A stretch of DNA of 64,000 nt from Oceanirhabdus sp942490885. Its GTDB lineage: Bacteria > Bacillota > Clostridia > Clostridiales > Clostridiaceae. The notes under the pieces are model-generated. The model searched no databases, was not told the origin of the DNA, and saw nothing but the letters and a program-made list of their open reading frames with translations. Positions 17,292-25,097 of the stretch are shown here, one piece after another. How positions within the stretch are numbered: the stretch's first letter is position 1; every line of letters starts with the position of its first letter. The position numbers were made by a program, and so were the translations under genes. The stretch covers positions 186,001 through 250,000 of the forward strand of contig CALNYT010000002.1 in the NCBI GenBank assembly GCA_942490885.1, given 5' to 3'.

Positions 17292-18329
17292 ATGATAAAT
17301 TTAGTAAAACCACAAAAATTAAGCAGAGGCGATAAGGTAGCAGCTGTAAGCCTTTCATGGGGTGGTGCCGGTGATAAAGATTACCTATGGAGATATAATT
17401 TGGGAAAAAAGAGGTTGCAAGAGCAGTTTGGGCTAGAAGTTGTAGAAATGCCAAACACTTTAAAAGGTTCTGACTATCTATACCAGCATCCAGAAAAACG
17501 AGCAGAAGATTTAATGGCAGCGTTTTCGGACACTTCTATAAAAGCGATTTTCTCTTGTATTGGCGGTGATGAAAGCATACGAATGTTGCCATATATTGAT
17601 TTTGATATTATAAAGAATAATCCTAAGATATTTATAGGTTATTCAGATACAACTATAACACATTTTATGTGCCTAAAGGCAAATCTGTCAAGCTTCTACG
17701 GTGCATCTATTCTTGCAGAATTGGCTGAAAATATAAAAATATTTGACTATACTGCTGATTGGTTAGAGAAAAGTCTCTTTGATTCATCTCCAATGGGAGT
17801 AATACCAGCTACTAAAGAATGGACTGGAGAAAGAATTGAATGGAGTGAAAGTAACACCAATGTTGCAAAAACTATGGTGAAAAATCAAGGGTATGAGTTC
17901 ATACAAGGGGAAGGGATAGCTCAAGGACACTTAATTGGTGGTTGTATTGAAGTAATGGAAATGATGAAAGGCACGTCCATATGGCCGTCGAATGATGTAT
18001 TTGAAGATGCTATTCTGTTTTTTGAAACATCAGAGGAAATGCCAGAACCAGCTTATTTAGAGTATTGGCTGAGAAACTATGGTAGTCAAGGAATATTGCA
18101 AAAAGCAAAAGGAATAATTTTTGGGAAACCATATCAAGAAAAATATTATAAAGAATACAAGGAAGTAATCAAGAAGGTTGTATCAGAATTACAGCTTTAT
18201 GATGTACCTATTGTCTATAATATGTCATTTGGGCATAATGAACCAATGACATGTTTACCATATGGTGCCATGGCAGAAATTGATTGTGATAAAAAGACTT
18301 TTTCTATCCTTGAATCGGGAGTAGTGTAA
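17292..18329 (+). CDS. LD-carboxypeptidase / MccF-like serine peptidase (S66)
   Basis: The 345-residue cytosolic serine peptidase of family S66 shows the full triad: Ser118 in FIGYSDTT, Glu245 in ILFFETSEE and His315 in FGHNEP, close to the spacing of E. coli MccF. MccF-type enzymes cleave the amide of processed microcin C-like aminoacyl-nucleotides and so give immunity; related LdcA enzymes cut L,D-peptides of murein. The GYSD loop, length and absence of a signal peptide favour the MccF-like branch. ATG 17292 follows TAGAGGTG. The Nudix gene starts at the last base of this gene, so the two are co-translated. Confidence 0.88.
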   Translation: MINLVKPQKLSRGDKVAAVSLSWGGAGDKDYLWRYNLGKKRLQEQFGLEVVEMPNTLKGSDYLYQHPEKRAEDLMAAFSDTSIKAIFSCIGGDESIRMLPYIDFDIIKNNPKIFIGYSDTTITHFMCLKANLSSFYGASILAELAENIKIFDYTADWLEKSLFDSSPMGVIPATKEWTGERIEWSESNTNVAKTMVKNQGYEFIQGEGIAQGHLIGGCIEVMEMMKGTSIWPSNDVFEDAILFFETSEEMPEPAYLEYWLRNYGSQGILQKAKGIIFGKPYQEKYYKEYKEVIKKVVSELQLYDVPIVYNMSFGHNEPMTCLPYGAMAEIDCDKKTFSILESGVV

Positions 18330-18793
18330 TGGGTTACGTAGAGGAATTAAGAGAAATAGTTGGACACCGTCCTCTTATTTTAGTTGGAGCAGTAACTATA
18401 ATTATTGATGATGAAAATAGAGTATTGCTACAGAAACGAAAAACAACATCTTATGGAATGTGGGGTATACCAGGTGGATTAATGGAACTTGGAGAATCAG
18501 CAGAGGAGACAGCGAAGAGAGAAGTATTTGAAGAAACAGGGCTAACTGTTGGAAAGCTAAAATTAATAGATGTATTTTCTAGAGAAGGTAGTTACATAAA
18601 GGTTCCAAACGGCGATGAATTCTATGCTGTAACAGTTGCATATTATACTAATGAAATAAGCGGTAGTTTCAATATGGATGAAAGTGAATCACTTGAATTT
18701 GCTTTTATAAGTATTGATGAATTTCCTAAAAATATTGTGAAAAGTCATAAGAAGATTATTGATAGATTTTTGAGTATATATAATGTGGAATAA
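18329..18793 (+). CDS. Nudix hydrolase
   Basis: The 154-residue protein has a perfect Nudix box: Gly50, Glu56, then R64-E-V-F-E-E-T-G-L72, within GGLMELGESAEETAKREV. It hydrolyses a nucleoside diphosphate linked to another group; the exact substrate cannot be read. The N-terminal GHRPLILVGAVTIIIDDENRVLLQKR is common to clostridial members that may act on ADP-ribose or 8-oxo nucleotides. Its ATG shares one base with the TAA of the MccF-like gene (TAATG), which suggests joint action on nucleotide-containing toxins, though that is inference. Confidence 0.92.
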   Translation: MGYVEELREIVGHRPLILVGAVTIIIDDENRVLLQKRKTTSYGMWGIPGGLMELGESAEETAKREVFEETGLTVGKLKLIDVFSREGSYIKVPNGDEFYAVTVAYYTNEISGSFNMDESESLEFAFISIDEFPKNIVKSHKKIIDRFLSIYNVE

Positions 18794-18856
18794 TTTGATG
18801 TGTTTATTATAATAAAAATTGAAGGCAGAACATGAGGGAATTGAGGGGGGAAGTAT

Positions 18857-19618
18857 ATGGAAGTTTCACATATTGTTGAAAGAATTAATGATCTTTTTAA
18901 TGTAACAAATAAGGAAGTCTATTCTAGTGAATCTGGGATTATATACAATGCAGATAAAAAGGTTAAAAAAGTAGGATACTGTGTTAACCTAACGCTTCAA
19001 ACTATAGAGGAAGCAAGAATTCATGGAGTTGATATGATAGTGACACACCACCCTGCATGGGATGAAATATATGGATTAAAAGAGGCGTGTATAGAAAAGT
19101 TAGCAGAGTATGGTATAAGTCACTACTATAATCACTTGCCACTTGATGATTGTAACTTTGGAACAAATGATAGTTTATTAAAAAAATTGAATCTAAATAT
19201 TGTTAAAAGGACCCATGAATGGGAAGGATTATATTTTGGTAGAGTCGCAGAATATGCTGAAGAAATTGAATTTAATGAATTAGTAAAAAATATTGAAAAT
19301 CTACTTGAAGAACCAGTTAAATCTTGGCAGTTTAATGACAAAAAGGTGAAGCGAGTGGGCTTGGTCTGTGGTAATGGAGGACCAACAGATTGCCTAAAGG
19401 AATCAGTTGAAAATAAGTGTGATGTATACATTACAGGGGAATGTAATTTGTATACGATTGAATATGCTCAGTTTAAAGGGATAAATCTTATCATTGGGAG
19501 TCATACTTTCACAGAAATCTTTGGAATTGAAAGTTTAGCATTGAAATTGAATGAGAATAAGAAAGAACTCGAAGTAGTGAGACTTAATGAAGAGCATTAT
19601 GAAGCGAATATAAAATAA
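18857..19618 (+). CDS. NIF3-family dinuclear metal protein
   Basis: The 253-residue protein of the Nif3/GTP cyclohydrolase I type 2-like family has the metal-binding VTHHPAWDEI (His64-His65), Asp137-Asp138 in HLPLDDCNFG, and the C-terminal GSHTFTEIFGIESLALKL holding the late His and Glu ligands. The length fits NIF3 without the YqfO PII insert; an insert-like protein is encoded separately at 8015. The molecular function of the family is not settled. ATG 18857 lies behind GAGGGGGGAAG. It may be co-transcribed with the Nudix gene (63-base gap). Confidence 0.88.
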   Translation: MEVSHIVERINDLFNVTNKEVYSSESGIIYNADKKVKKVGYCVNLTLQTIEEARIHGVDMIVTHHPAWDEIYGLKEACIEKLAEYGISHYYNHLPLDDCNFGTNDSLLKKLNLNIVKRTHEWEGLYFGRVAEYAEEIEFNELVKNIENLLEEPVKSWQFNDKKVKRVGLVCGNGGPTDCLKESVENKCDVYITGECNLYTIEYAQFKGINLIIGSHTFTEIFGIESLALKLNENKKELEVVRLNEEHYEANIK

Positions 19619-19763
19619 GATACAGAAAGAGTATAGTTCATTTATAGTGAAAGCTAGTTGATGAACAACGTATTTGTATGGTGTCCCAAAGGAAATATAA
19701 TAGTTACAACGTGCCAGTAGAAAAGTGCGAACTGAAGATTATAAATATAAGGTGGTGCAAAAC

Positions 19764-20222
19764 ATGAAAGTAAGAAAAACGGTTAAAGAGGATATTGACC
19801 TCCTCATAAAGATTCGTATGGAATACCTGTTTGCAGAAAAAGGTGTGTCTTCTTCGGAAGAAGTGCAAGATATTAGAACGAAGTTAGAAGAATATTTTAC
19901 TCAACACCTTAACAAGGGATTTATTGCTATCATTGCCGAGAAGGAAAATGAAGTATTAGCAACTGCATTTATGTCAATCGTGGAAAGACCTCCACTAATA
20001 GCGTTTTCATCATATCTTGTCGGTACGGTATACAATGTTTTCACATACCCTCAATATAGAGGAAAAGGCATTGCAACGAAAGTTATGACTGAACTTTTAT
20101 CGGAAGCAAAGCTATTAGGCGTTGCCGCAGTTGATTTAATGTCGACTGAAAAAGGGAAACCTTTATATGAAAATCTTGGATTTCGAGTATCAAATTATAC
20201 ATCAATGAATAAGTTCCTCTAA
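19764..20222 (+). CDS. GNAT acetyltransferase
   Basis: The start is set at ATG 19764 (152 residues), where AAGGTGGTG has proper spacing; the upstream GTG at 19725 has none. The protein reads MKVRKTVKEDIDLLIKIR, then GTVYNVFTYPQYRGKGIATKV with the acetyl-CoA loop near 95-101, then LMSTEKGKPLYENLGF. Codon use (CTC, CGT, GCC, TCG) is a little less AT-biased than in neighbouring GNATs, which hints at a separate origin. Substrate unknown. Confidence 0.88.
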   Translation: MKVRKTVKEDIDLLIKIRMEYLFAEKGVSSSEEVQDIRTKLEEYFTQHLNKGFIAIIAEKENEVLATAFMSIVERPPLIAFSSYLVGTVYNVFTYPQYRGKGIATKVMTELLSEAKLLGVAAVDLMSTEKGKPLYENLGFRVSNYTSMNKFL

Positions 20223-20345
20223 CTCCCGCAAAATAAGCATAATCAGAAGGTATATTAATTTACAATATTCAATGTTGAGAAATAATAGACAAGTAATAAT
20301 GTATAATAAAAAAATTATACATCATATGAAAGGGCAAAGTGTACT

Positions 20346-20477
20346 ATGAGCATTTTTTTATTAAGACATGGACAAACAGATTGGAATCTTATCGAAAGAT
20401 GCCAAGGACACACAGATATTCCACTAAATGAAACAGGAAAAAACATGATCGAACAAGTTATGGACCAGCGTTGGTAG
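20346..20477 (+). pseudogene. Histidine phosphatase N-terminal fragment
   Basis: ATG 20346 opens a 43-codon frame whose first 38 residues (MSIFLLRHGQTDWNLIERCQ and on to PLNETG) are the start of a histidine phosphatase / phosphoglycerate-mutase-like protein, with the RHG phospho-acceptor motif. At about 20455-20460 the family match stops and the DNA continues as an MccF-like gene in another frame; TAG follows at 20475. The remaining 150 or so residues of the phosphatase are gone. Confidence 0.75.
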
Positions 20478-21061
20478 CATCATTTGGAGAGTTTTCACCA
20501 TTTGTTGACTATACATATGAGTATTTTAAAGAGCTGCTTATTGAAGAAATAAAATTTCCATATACATTAAAAACTCCAGCTGTTTGGACAGAAGAATTTA
20601 TAGATTGGGAAACTCAAGATAGGGCTAAGGAACAAATAGAAAATAAATTGGTTACAGTTTATGGCGGAACAGCTCGTGGAAGATTAATTGGTGGGAATTT
20701 AAACACTATGCAAGGTATATGGGGTAGTGAATATATGCCAGAAATAAAAGAAGGGGATATACTTTTTATAGAAGATTCATTAAAGGATTCTGCAACAATT
20801 GAAAGAAGCTTTTCCTTGTTAAAAGTAAGTGGGGTATTAGATAAAATATCAGGAATAATACTTGGAAAACATGAATTGTTTAATGATTCAAAGACAGGAA
20901 GAAAACCTTATGAAATATTATTAGAAGTTTTGGGAGATAGAGAGGTGCCATTTATCGCAGAGTTTGATTGTTGTCACACACATCCCATGTTGACTTTACC
21001 AATTGGTTGTGAGATTGAACTTGATGCTACAAATAAGAAAGTGAGTATTTTAGCGGATTAG
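20459..21061 (+). pseudogene. MccF-like peptidase, 5'-truncated
   Basis: From 20459 the frame reads YGPALVASFGEFSPFVDYTYEYF and continues for about 200 residues of S66 peptidase sequence, including the catalytic Glu (ILFIEDS) and His (CCHTHPM). The N-terminal domain with the GYSD nucleophile serine is missing, so it cannot be an active peptidase. A TTG at 20471 could start translation but lacks a ribosome binding site. It is joined head-on to the phosphatase fragment; the intact paralogue is at 17292. Confidence 0.8.
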
Positions 21062-21067
21062 GGAAAA

Positions 21068-21215
21068 AATGTATAATTGATAATGGAGAATGTATAATGG
21101 TGGACATTTCTCTTCGAGAAATTTTAATTGTATTGTTCTTTAGACATAAGAGTTTACTCATTTCAGCTAACTGAAATATTGTACTATTGGTATAAGAAAT
21201 AAGGTGCAGTAGTCT
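21068..21215. repeat. Family B repeat, copy 3 (decayed)
   Basis: It shares with copies 2 and 4 the segment ACATTTCTCTTCGAGAAATT, TTGTATTGTTCTTTAGACA, then TTTACTCATTTCAGC, but the right half is lost (ends near GGTATAAGAAATAAGG). The left end has drifted to GTATAATTGATAATGGAGAA. Confidence 0.6.
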
Positions 21216-21266
21216 GATAATGACATATGAAAAATTTTTCATTTTTGCATATGGAGGAATGTTTAT

Positions 21267-21356
21267 ATGAAACTATATTTAAAAAAATTATCTATAGATG
21301 ATGGAAGAATGATTTATGATATGTTGCAAGAAATAGAATGTAATGATAATGGTTGA
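21267..21356 (+). pseudogene. GNAT N-terminal remnant (29 aa)
   Basis: ATG 21267, with GGAGG in front, gives MKLYLKKLSIDDGRMIYDML and nine more residues to TGA. This aligns with the first 29 residues of the GNAT at 14998 (MRVYVKELSLEDGQEILDMI...), then stops at two consecutive stop codons. No further GNAT sequence follows. Confidence 0.6.
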
Positions 21357-21361
21357 TAGAC

Positions 21362-21428
21362 AAATTTTGGAACGGTACCAGACCCCAAGCCAAATATTGG
21401 AATGGGACCAGACCCCCATACTTATTTT
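21362..21428. repeat. Two GGTACCAGACCCC-type repeat units
   Basis: TTTTGGAACGGTACCAGACCCC and, 30 bp on, ATTGGAATGGGACCAGACCCCC are two diverged copies of one unit. The wording recalls short palindromic repeats of the GGGGTCTGACCCC kind that are linked to REP-associated transposases elsewhere; a fuller palindrome of this type is at 59160. No transposase is present here. Confidence 0.5.
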
Positions 21429-21547
21429 GGAAATAAAGATTAGAATTTAATTAGAAAATGATTAATATTTGGTAGAATGAAAGGATTCATAATAAACCTA
21501 TAGAAAGAAGAATATATAATAGTATTGAGAAATCTAGGAGGGGTATT

Positions 21548-21769
21548 ATGTTAGAATTACTATTCGGGTTAATTATATTTGCAGTAGTTGTATTATTGGT
21601 GTTGATACTTGGTGCAGTTGCCTTGCCAATTTTCATTGTTGTACTTGTGATTGCACTTATTTTAGCGTTGTTAGGTGTAATATTTGAGCTAACATTTAGT
21701 ATAGGATTTGTGGTACTGATTGCAATTTTAGCAGGGGCATATTTTTCAAGAAATAAAAACAGGCATTAA
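21548..21769 (+). CDS. Small hydrophobic membrane protein (73 aa)
   Basis: The 73-residue protein is almost wholly hydrophobic: about two to three transmembrane helices (LLFGLIIFAVVVLLVLILGAV, then PIFIVVLVIALILALLGVIF and IGFVVLIAILAGAYF) and a basic C-terminal tail SRNKNRH. ATG 21548 follows TAGGAGGGG. Compare phage-shock or PspC-like small membrane proteins; no firm family. A good terminator follows six bases after the stop. Confidence 0.7.
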   Translation: MLELLFGLIIFAVVVLLVLILGAVALPIFIVVLVIALILALLGVIFELTFSIGFVVLIAILAGAYFSRNKNRH

Positions 21770-21774
21770 TAACT

Positions 21775-21812
21775 TAAACCCACCAATTTTACTCATGGTG
21801 GGTTTATTATTG
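21775..21812 (+). terminator. Intrinsic terminator
   Basis: AACCCACCA pairs with TGGTGGGTT around an ATTTTACTCA loop; TATTATT follows. It also lies in the 5' region of the hydrolase gene, whose start is at 21824. Confidence 0.75.
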
Positions 21813-21823
21813 GAGGAAAATTT

Positions 21824-22465
21824 ATGAGACAAATAAAAAAGAAACTTAGAGGAAATTATGAATTAGAATACTTATTATATTTACCAAAAGGATATGAAGA
21901 GGGTGAGAAGGAATGGCCACTTATGTTGTTTCTTCATGGAGCAGGTGAAAGAGGAAATGATATAAATTTAGTAAAATTACATGGTGTTCCAAAAGTAATT
22001 GAAAGAGGGGAAGAACTACCATTTATAGTGATAGCACCTCAATGTCCTGAGGGATTATTTTGGGATTTCACTGTTCTTCAGCTGGAACAATTGATTGAGG
22101 GGATAATGAAGGAGTTAAGTGTAGACAAGAAAAGAGTTTATCTCACAGGGTTGAGCATGGGGGCATTTGGTTCATATGCTTTAGCAGCATATAGACCTGA
22201 TTTATTTGCAGCAATGATAGCAATATGCGGAGGGGTTGCATATCCCAAAAGAGCTTGGTTAATAAAAGATATTCCATTATGGGTATTCCATGGGGAGCAG
22301 GATAATGTTATTTCAGTGGAAAAATCTATTGAAGTAGTTGAGGAAGTTAAGAAAGCAGGGGGAGAACCTAAACTTACAATTTATCCAGATAAGAGACATG
22401 ATTCATGGACAGTGACTTATGATAATCCAGAAGTATATGAATGGCTTTTGAGTCACGAAAAATAG
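21824..22465 (+). CDS. Alpha/beta hydrolase (prolyl-oligopeptidase/dienelactone-hydrolase-like)
   Basis: The 213-residue cytosolic alpha/beta hydrolase shows a complete triad: Ser111 in GLSMG, Asp160 in HGEQDNV and His192 in DKRHDSW. The oxyanion region is LFLHGAGERGND. Similar clostridial proteins are annotated as phospholipase/carboxylesterase or feruloyl-esterase-like; natural substrates are unknown. There is no signal peptide. ATG 21824 follows TTGGAGGAAA. A family B repeat begins 28 bases after the stop. Confidence 0.88.
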   Translation: MRQIKKKLRGNYELEYLLYLPKGYEEGEKEWPLMLFLHGAGERGNDINLVKLHGVPKVIERGEELPFIVIAPQCPEGLFWDFTVLQLEQLIEGIMKELSVDKKRVYLTGLSMGAFGSYALAAYRPDLFAAMIAICGGVAYPKRAWLIKDIPLWVFHGEQDNVISVEKSIEVVEEVKKAGGEPKLTIYPDKRHDSWTVTYDNPEVYEWLLSHEK

Positions 22466-22492
22466 AAAGAGACGAAGAAGGTGGTTAAAAAA

Positions 22493-22718
22493 GTTGAAAA
22501 CTGAGAGTGGAGAGTTGAGAACGATTGACATTTCTCTACGAGAAATTTTAATTGTATATTGTTCTTTAGACAATGAGGTTTTACTCGTTTCAGCTTGACT
22601 GAAACAATGTAAGTATTGATTCAAGGAATACGGTATTTCATCAAAGATGAAATAAGTTAAAAATACTTTGTTCTAAAGACCAATAAGATATAGTTTCTGA
22701 CTACTGTCAGAAACATCC
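22493..22718. repeat. Family B repeat, copy 4
   Basis: This copy runs from GAAAACTGAGAGTGGAGAGT to CAGAAACATCC with the same hairpin order as copy 2 (TTTCTC/GAGAAA, GTTTCAGC-like, TATTTCAT/ATGAAATA, GTTTCTGAC/GTCAGAAAC). Its right end abuts the LigT remnant, whose 5' part is missing, so the repeat marks a deletion or insertion boundary. Confidence 0.7.
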
Positions 22719-22721
22719 TAT

Positions 22722-23027
22722 TATTCTAAGGAGTATAGTGGGAAAAGACCACATATAACAATTGCTGATTATGATATGTTAGATGAGGATGAATTTAAAG
22801 GGTATATGGATATTTACTATGAACAAATAAGAAAAACTCCAGTTAGTTTTGTTACTTTAGGAAGCTTTATAGGAAGTGGGGCGTTGCTGCTTACCCCCAT
22901 AATGAGTAAAGAATTATTGAAGTTTCATAGAGAATATCATGATAATTTTAAGATGTTCAGAGGGGATAAGGAATCTTTATATCTTCCAAGAAAGTGGATA
23001 CCTCATTGAACAATAGCAAGTGGCTAA
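22722..23027 (+). pseudogene. 2'-5' RNA ligase-like (LigT) remnant with in-frame TGA
   Basis: The frame from 22722 reads SKEYSGKRPHITIADYDMLD, where HIT is the first HxT catalytic motif of the 2H phosphoesterase/LigT family. It then goes on to LYLPRKWIPH, TGA (23007-23009), TIASG, TAA. In the family this second motif reads HxTxA, so the TGA replaces the middle residue of the second HxT. The gene also lacks its first 30 or so residues. It is therefore doubly broken. Confidence 0.65.
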
Positions 23028-23070
23028 TTACCATAAAAGTAGATATTTTTATGGTAATTAGCCTTATTAT
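23022..23070 (+). terminator. Perfect 17-bp terminator hairpin
   Basis: GGCTAATTACCATAAAA pairs with TTTTATGGTAATTAGCC around an eight-base loop, then TTATTATATTTT. Confidence 0.8.
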
Positions 23071-23122
23071 ATTTTCATAGTAATTTATTAACATAAAAAT
23101 ATAATAATTACAAAAATTATAT

Positions 23123-23151
23123 TTGACATTAAACTACATAAAGAGTATTAT
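23123..23151 (+). promoter_or_regulatory. Promoter of the DUF5692-like gene
   Basis: TTGACA (23123-23128), 17-bp spacer, TATTAT (23146-23151). The start point near 23158 would leave an AT-rich leader of about 120 nt in which I see no clear riboswitch fold. Confidence 0.65.
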
Positions 23152-23276
23152 GGTTATGCATCGAAAAATATACATAATAATAATAATTTGCATATACTTG
23201 AATAAAAAGGATTTTAAATATCGTATTTAGGACTAGATATGTATCTTATTAGACATTTTATAAGGGGGACAAGGAT

Positions 23277-24209
23277 ATGTTTTTATTTGAAGCTATGCCA
23301 TGGTATTCAGTTTTAATGTGGTTTGTAGTAGTTTGTGCGTTAATGTTTGTTAATGAAATAACACGCCGTAGTAAATGGCTTGCTATTGGGGTGTATTTAG
23401 TTCTGCCTATTGTACTACCATTTACTGTTTGGGTAAAAACAGCTGGACCTGGGACTCCAGTTGGATATTGGTTCCCATGGGTAAAAACCTATTCTGCACT
23501 AGCAGGAGTTCTTGGTTTTATGGCACTTAGATATCGTAAGGGGCTAGCTAGTAATAAAAAATTATTATTATTTCCACCGCTTATTCTTTCATTTAATATT
23601 TTGGAAGCGGTATTCCGTGATTTCCAATGCTATGGGTTAAATGGTATGGTAGACGGATTATTTATTCAAGGTGGTCCTTGGAATATTATGAACGGTATTG
23701 CTGGTATTTTAAATATCTTAGCTATTTCAGGGTGGATAGGTATTTACATAGGCAAAGATAAAAATAAAGATATGATTTGGCCTGATCAACTTTGGTTTTG
23801 GATAATTGCTTATGATATTTGGAATTTAGCATATGTTTATAACTGTATGGCAGATCATTCCTTCTATACAGGTGCAGCACTCTTAGTGTCATGTACAATT
23901 CCAGCATTCTTCTTTAAAAAAGGTGCATGGTTACAGCATCGTGCGCAAACTTTAGCACTTTGGGCAATGTTCTCTTTGACATTACCAAACTTTGCAGATA
24001 ATTCAATGTTTGCTGTAAGATCATCTCATAATCCAAAAGCATTATTATTCCTTAGTACTTTAGCTATTATTTCTAATGCTGCGGTATGTATATATCACTT
24101 TAGTAGAGTTATTAAGTATAAACGCAACCCACTTAAAGATGAGATTTACACAGACTTAGAAGCATATAAAGCTGTTTCTCAAGAAGTAAATAATGGAGTT
24201 AATGCATAA
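23277..24209 (+). CDS. Multi-pass membrane protein, DUF5692-like
   Basis: The 310-residue integral membrane protein has about eight to nine hydrophobic helices, rich in Trp and Pro (MPWYSVLMWFVVVCALMF, then SGWIGIYIG, DQLWFWIIAYDIWNLAYVYN). Conserved-looking polar spots include FRDFQCYGLNGMVDG and NFADNS. From memory this matches the clostridial DUF5692 family; its function is unknown. ATG 23277 follows AAGGGGGACAAGG. Codon use is less AT-extreme than in neighbours (CCT, GGT, CGT). It is a single-gene unit with its own promoter and terminator. Confidence 0.65.
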   Translation: MFLFEAMPWYSVLMWFVVVCALMFVNEITRRSKWLAIGVYLVLPIVLPFTVWVKTAGPGTPVGYWFPWVKTYSALAGVLGFMALRYRKGLASNKKLLLFPPLILSFNILEAVFRDFQCYGLNGMVDGLFIQGGPWNIMNGIAGILNILAISGWIGIYIGKDKNKDMIWPDQLWFWIIAYDIWNLAYVYNCMADHSFYTGAALLVSCTIPAFFFKKGAWLQHRAQTLALWAMFSLTLPNFADNSMFAVRSSHNPKALLFLSTLAIISNAAVCIYHFSRVIKYKRNPLKDEIYTDLEAYKAVSQEVNNGVNA

Positions 24210-24331
24210 GGTTTAAGTTGTAAAAATACCAACAATATTGGCGACTTGATTACGGTTTTTCACAGGGTAAGATGTTTTACAAAGGGTGAAACTAGAGATA
24301 GTAAACTTTAAATATATCATTTAAATTATAG

Positions 24332-24372
24332 AAAGCTGTGTAATATAATATGTTACACGGTTTTTTTATAAA
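24332..24372 (+). terminator. Terminator downstream of DUF5692-like gene
   Basis: CTGTGTAA and TTACACGG pair around TATAATATG, followed by seven T. It lies about 125 bp after the stop; the sequence between holds nothing recognisable. Confidence 0.7.
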
Positions 24373-24439
24373 ATAAAGATTAATCTACGCTTAAATGTTC
24401 ACTGAAAGAGATATATATCAATGCAGTACAGGAAGATAG

Positions 24440-24538
24440 AAAGATAAAACCTGCAATCCCGGTGATTGGGATGAGGGTATACCAATTCCACATGAAATTG
24501 AATTCGAAAAAGAATCGGAATACATAGATAAAAAATAA
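24440..24538 (+). pseudogene. Coding remnant of unknown gene
   Basis: A 32-codon stretch after a TAG, without a start codon, reads KDKTCNPGDWDEGIPIPHEI and then a Glu/Lys-rich end to TAA. The composition is protein-like, and the Asn-Pro-Gly-Asp-Trp-Asp segment looks like a conserved motif, but I cannot name the family. Probably the 3' end of a lost gene. The rest of the 525-bp gap shows no gene. Confidence 0.35.
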
Positions 24539-24734
24539 TAAAATATATATAGTTGCCAAATTATGTAAAACAATATATAATAGTATATATTCGTAACAAA
24601 TAAAGTGATAAATACAATTAATTTAATAGTGGGAAATTTTGGTGAACCGTTTCATCTAAATGCATTTCTAAGGTGGAAGGGTTCATTTAATATACAATTG
24701 AAAAATTATAGCATAAAAATAAGGGGGAATAAGT

Positions 24735-25064
24735 ATGGGGAATATTAATAAAATATCAAAGAGGTTAGGTGTATCTGAATATACAGTGAAGACATGGGTA
24801 AATGAAGGAAGACTTGAGTGTTCATTTATAGAAGGGGAAATGGTATTTGAAGATAAAGAGGTTGACAGATTTATAAAAGAGACAGGTATAGAACTAATTA
24901 AACCAGAAGAGTTCGTGAAATTTATTGATAAACAAATTTATAATATGGATGGAAGTATGAGTTTAGAAGAAACATTTGAACAGTTACATAAAGAATATTG
25001 TAGAACTCAAAATGTTATGACTCCAGAGGAGATAGCAAATTTGGTTTCAGAAGTTATAGATTGA
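24735..25064 (+). CDS. MerR/excisionase-type HTH protein
   Basis: The 109-residue protein starts with a helix-turn-helix (ISKRLGVSEYTVKTWVNEGRLECSFIEGE, about 5-35) of the MerR/excisionase winged type, followed by an acidic helical C-terminus (MTPEEIANLVSEVID). It may be a small regulator or a DNA-architectural protein. ATG 24735 has an AAGGGGGAA ribosome binding site. It lies 33 bases before the Crp-like gene in the same direction, so they may be co-transcribed. Confidence 0.65.
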   Translation: MGNINKISKRLGVSEYTVKTWVNEGRLECSFIEGEMVFEDKEVDRFIKETGIELIKPEEFVKFIDKQIYNMDGSMSLEETFEQLHKEYCRTQNVMTPEEIANLVSEVID

Positions 25065-25097
25065 AGCATTAAATAACAAAAGATAGAGGGGATATGA

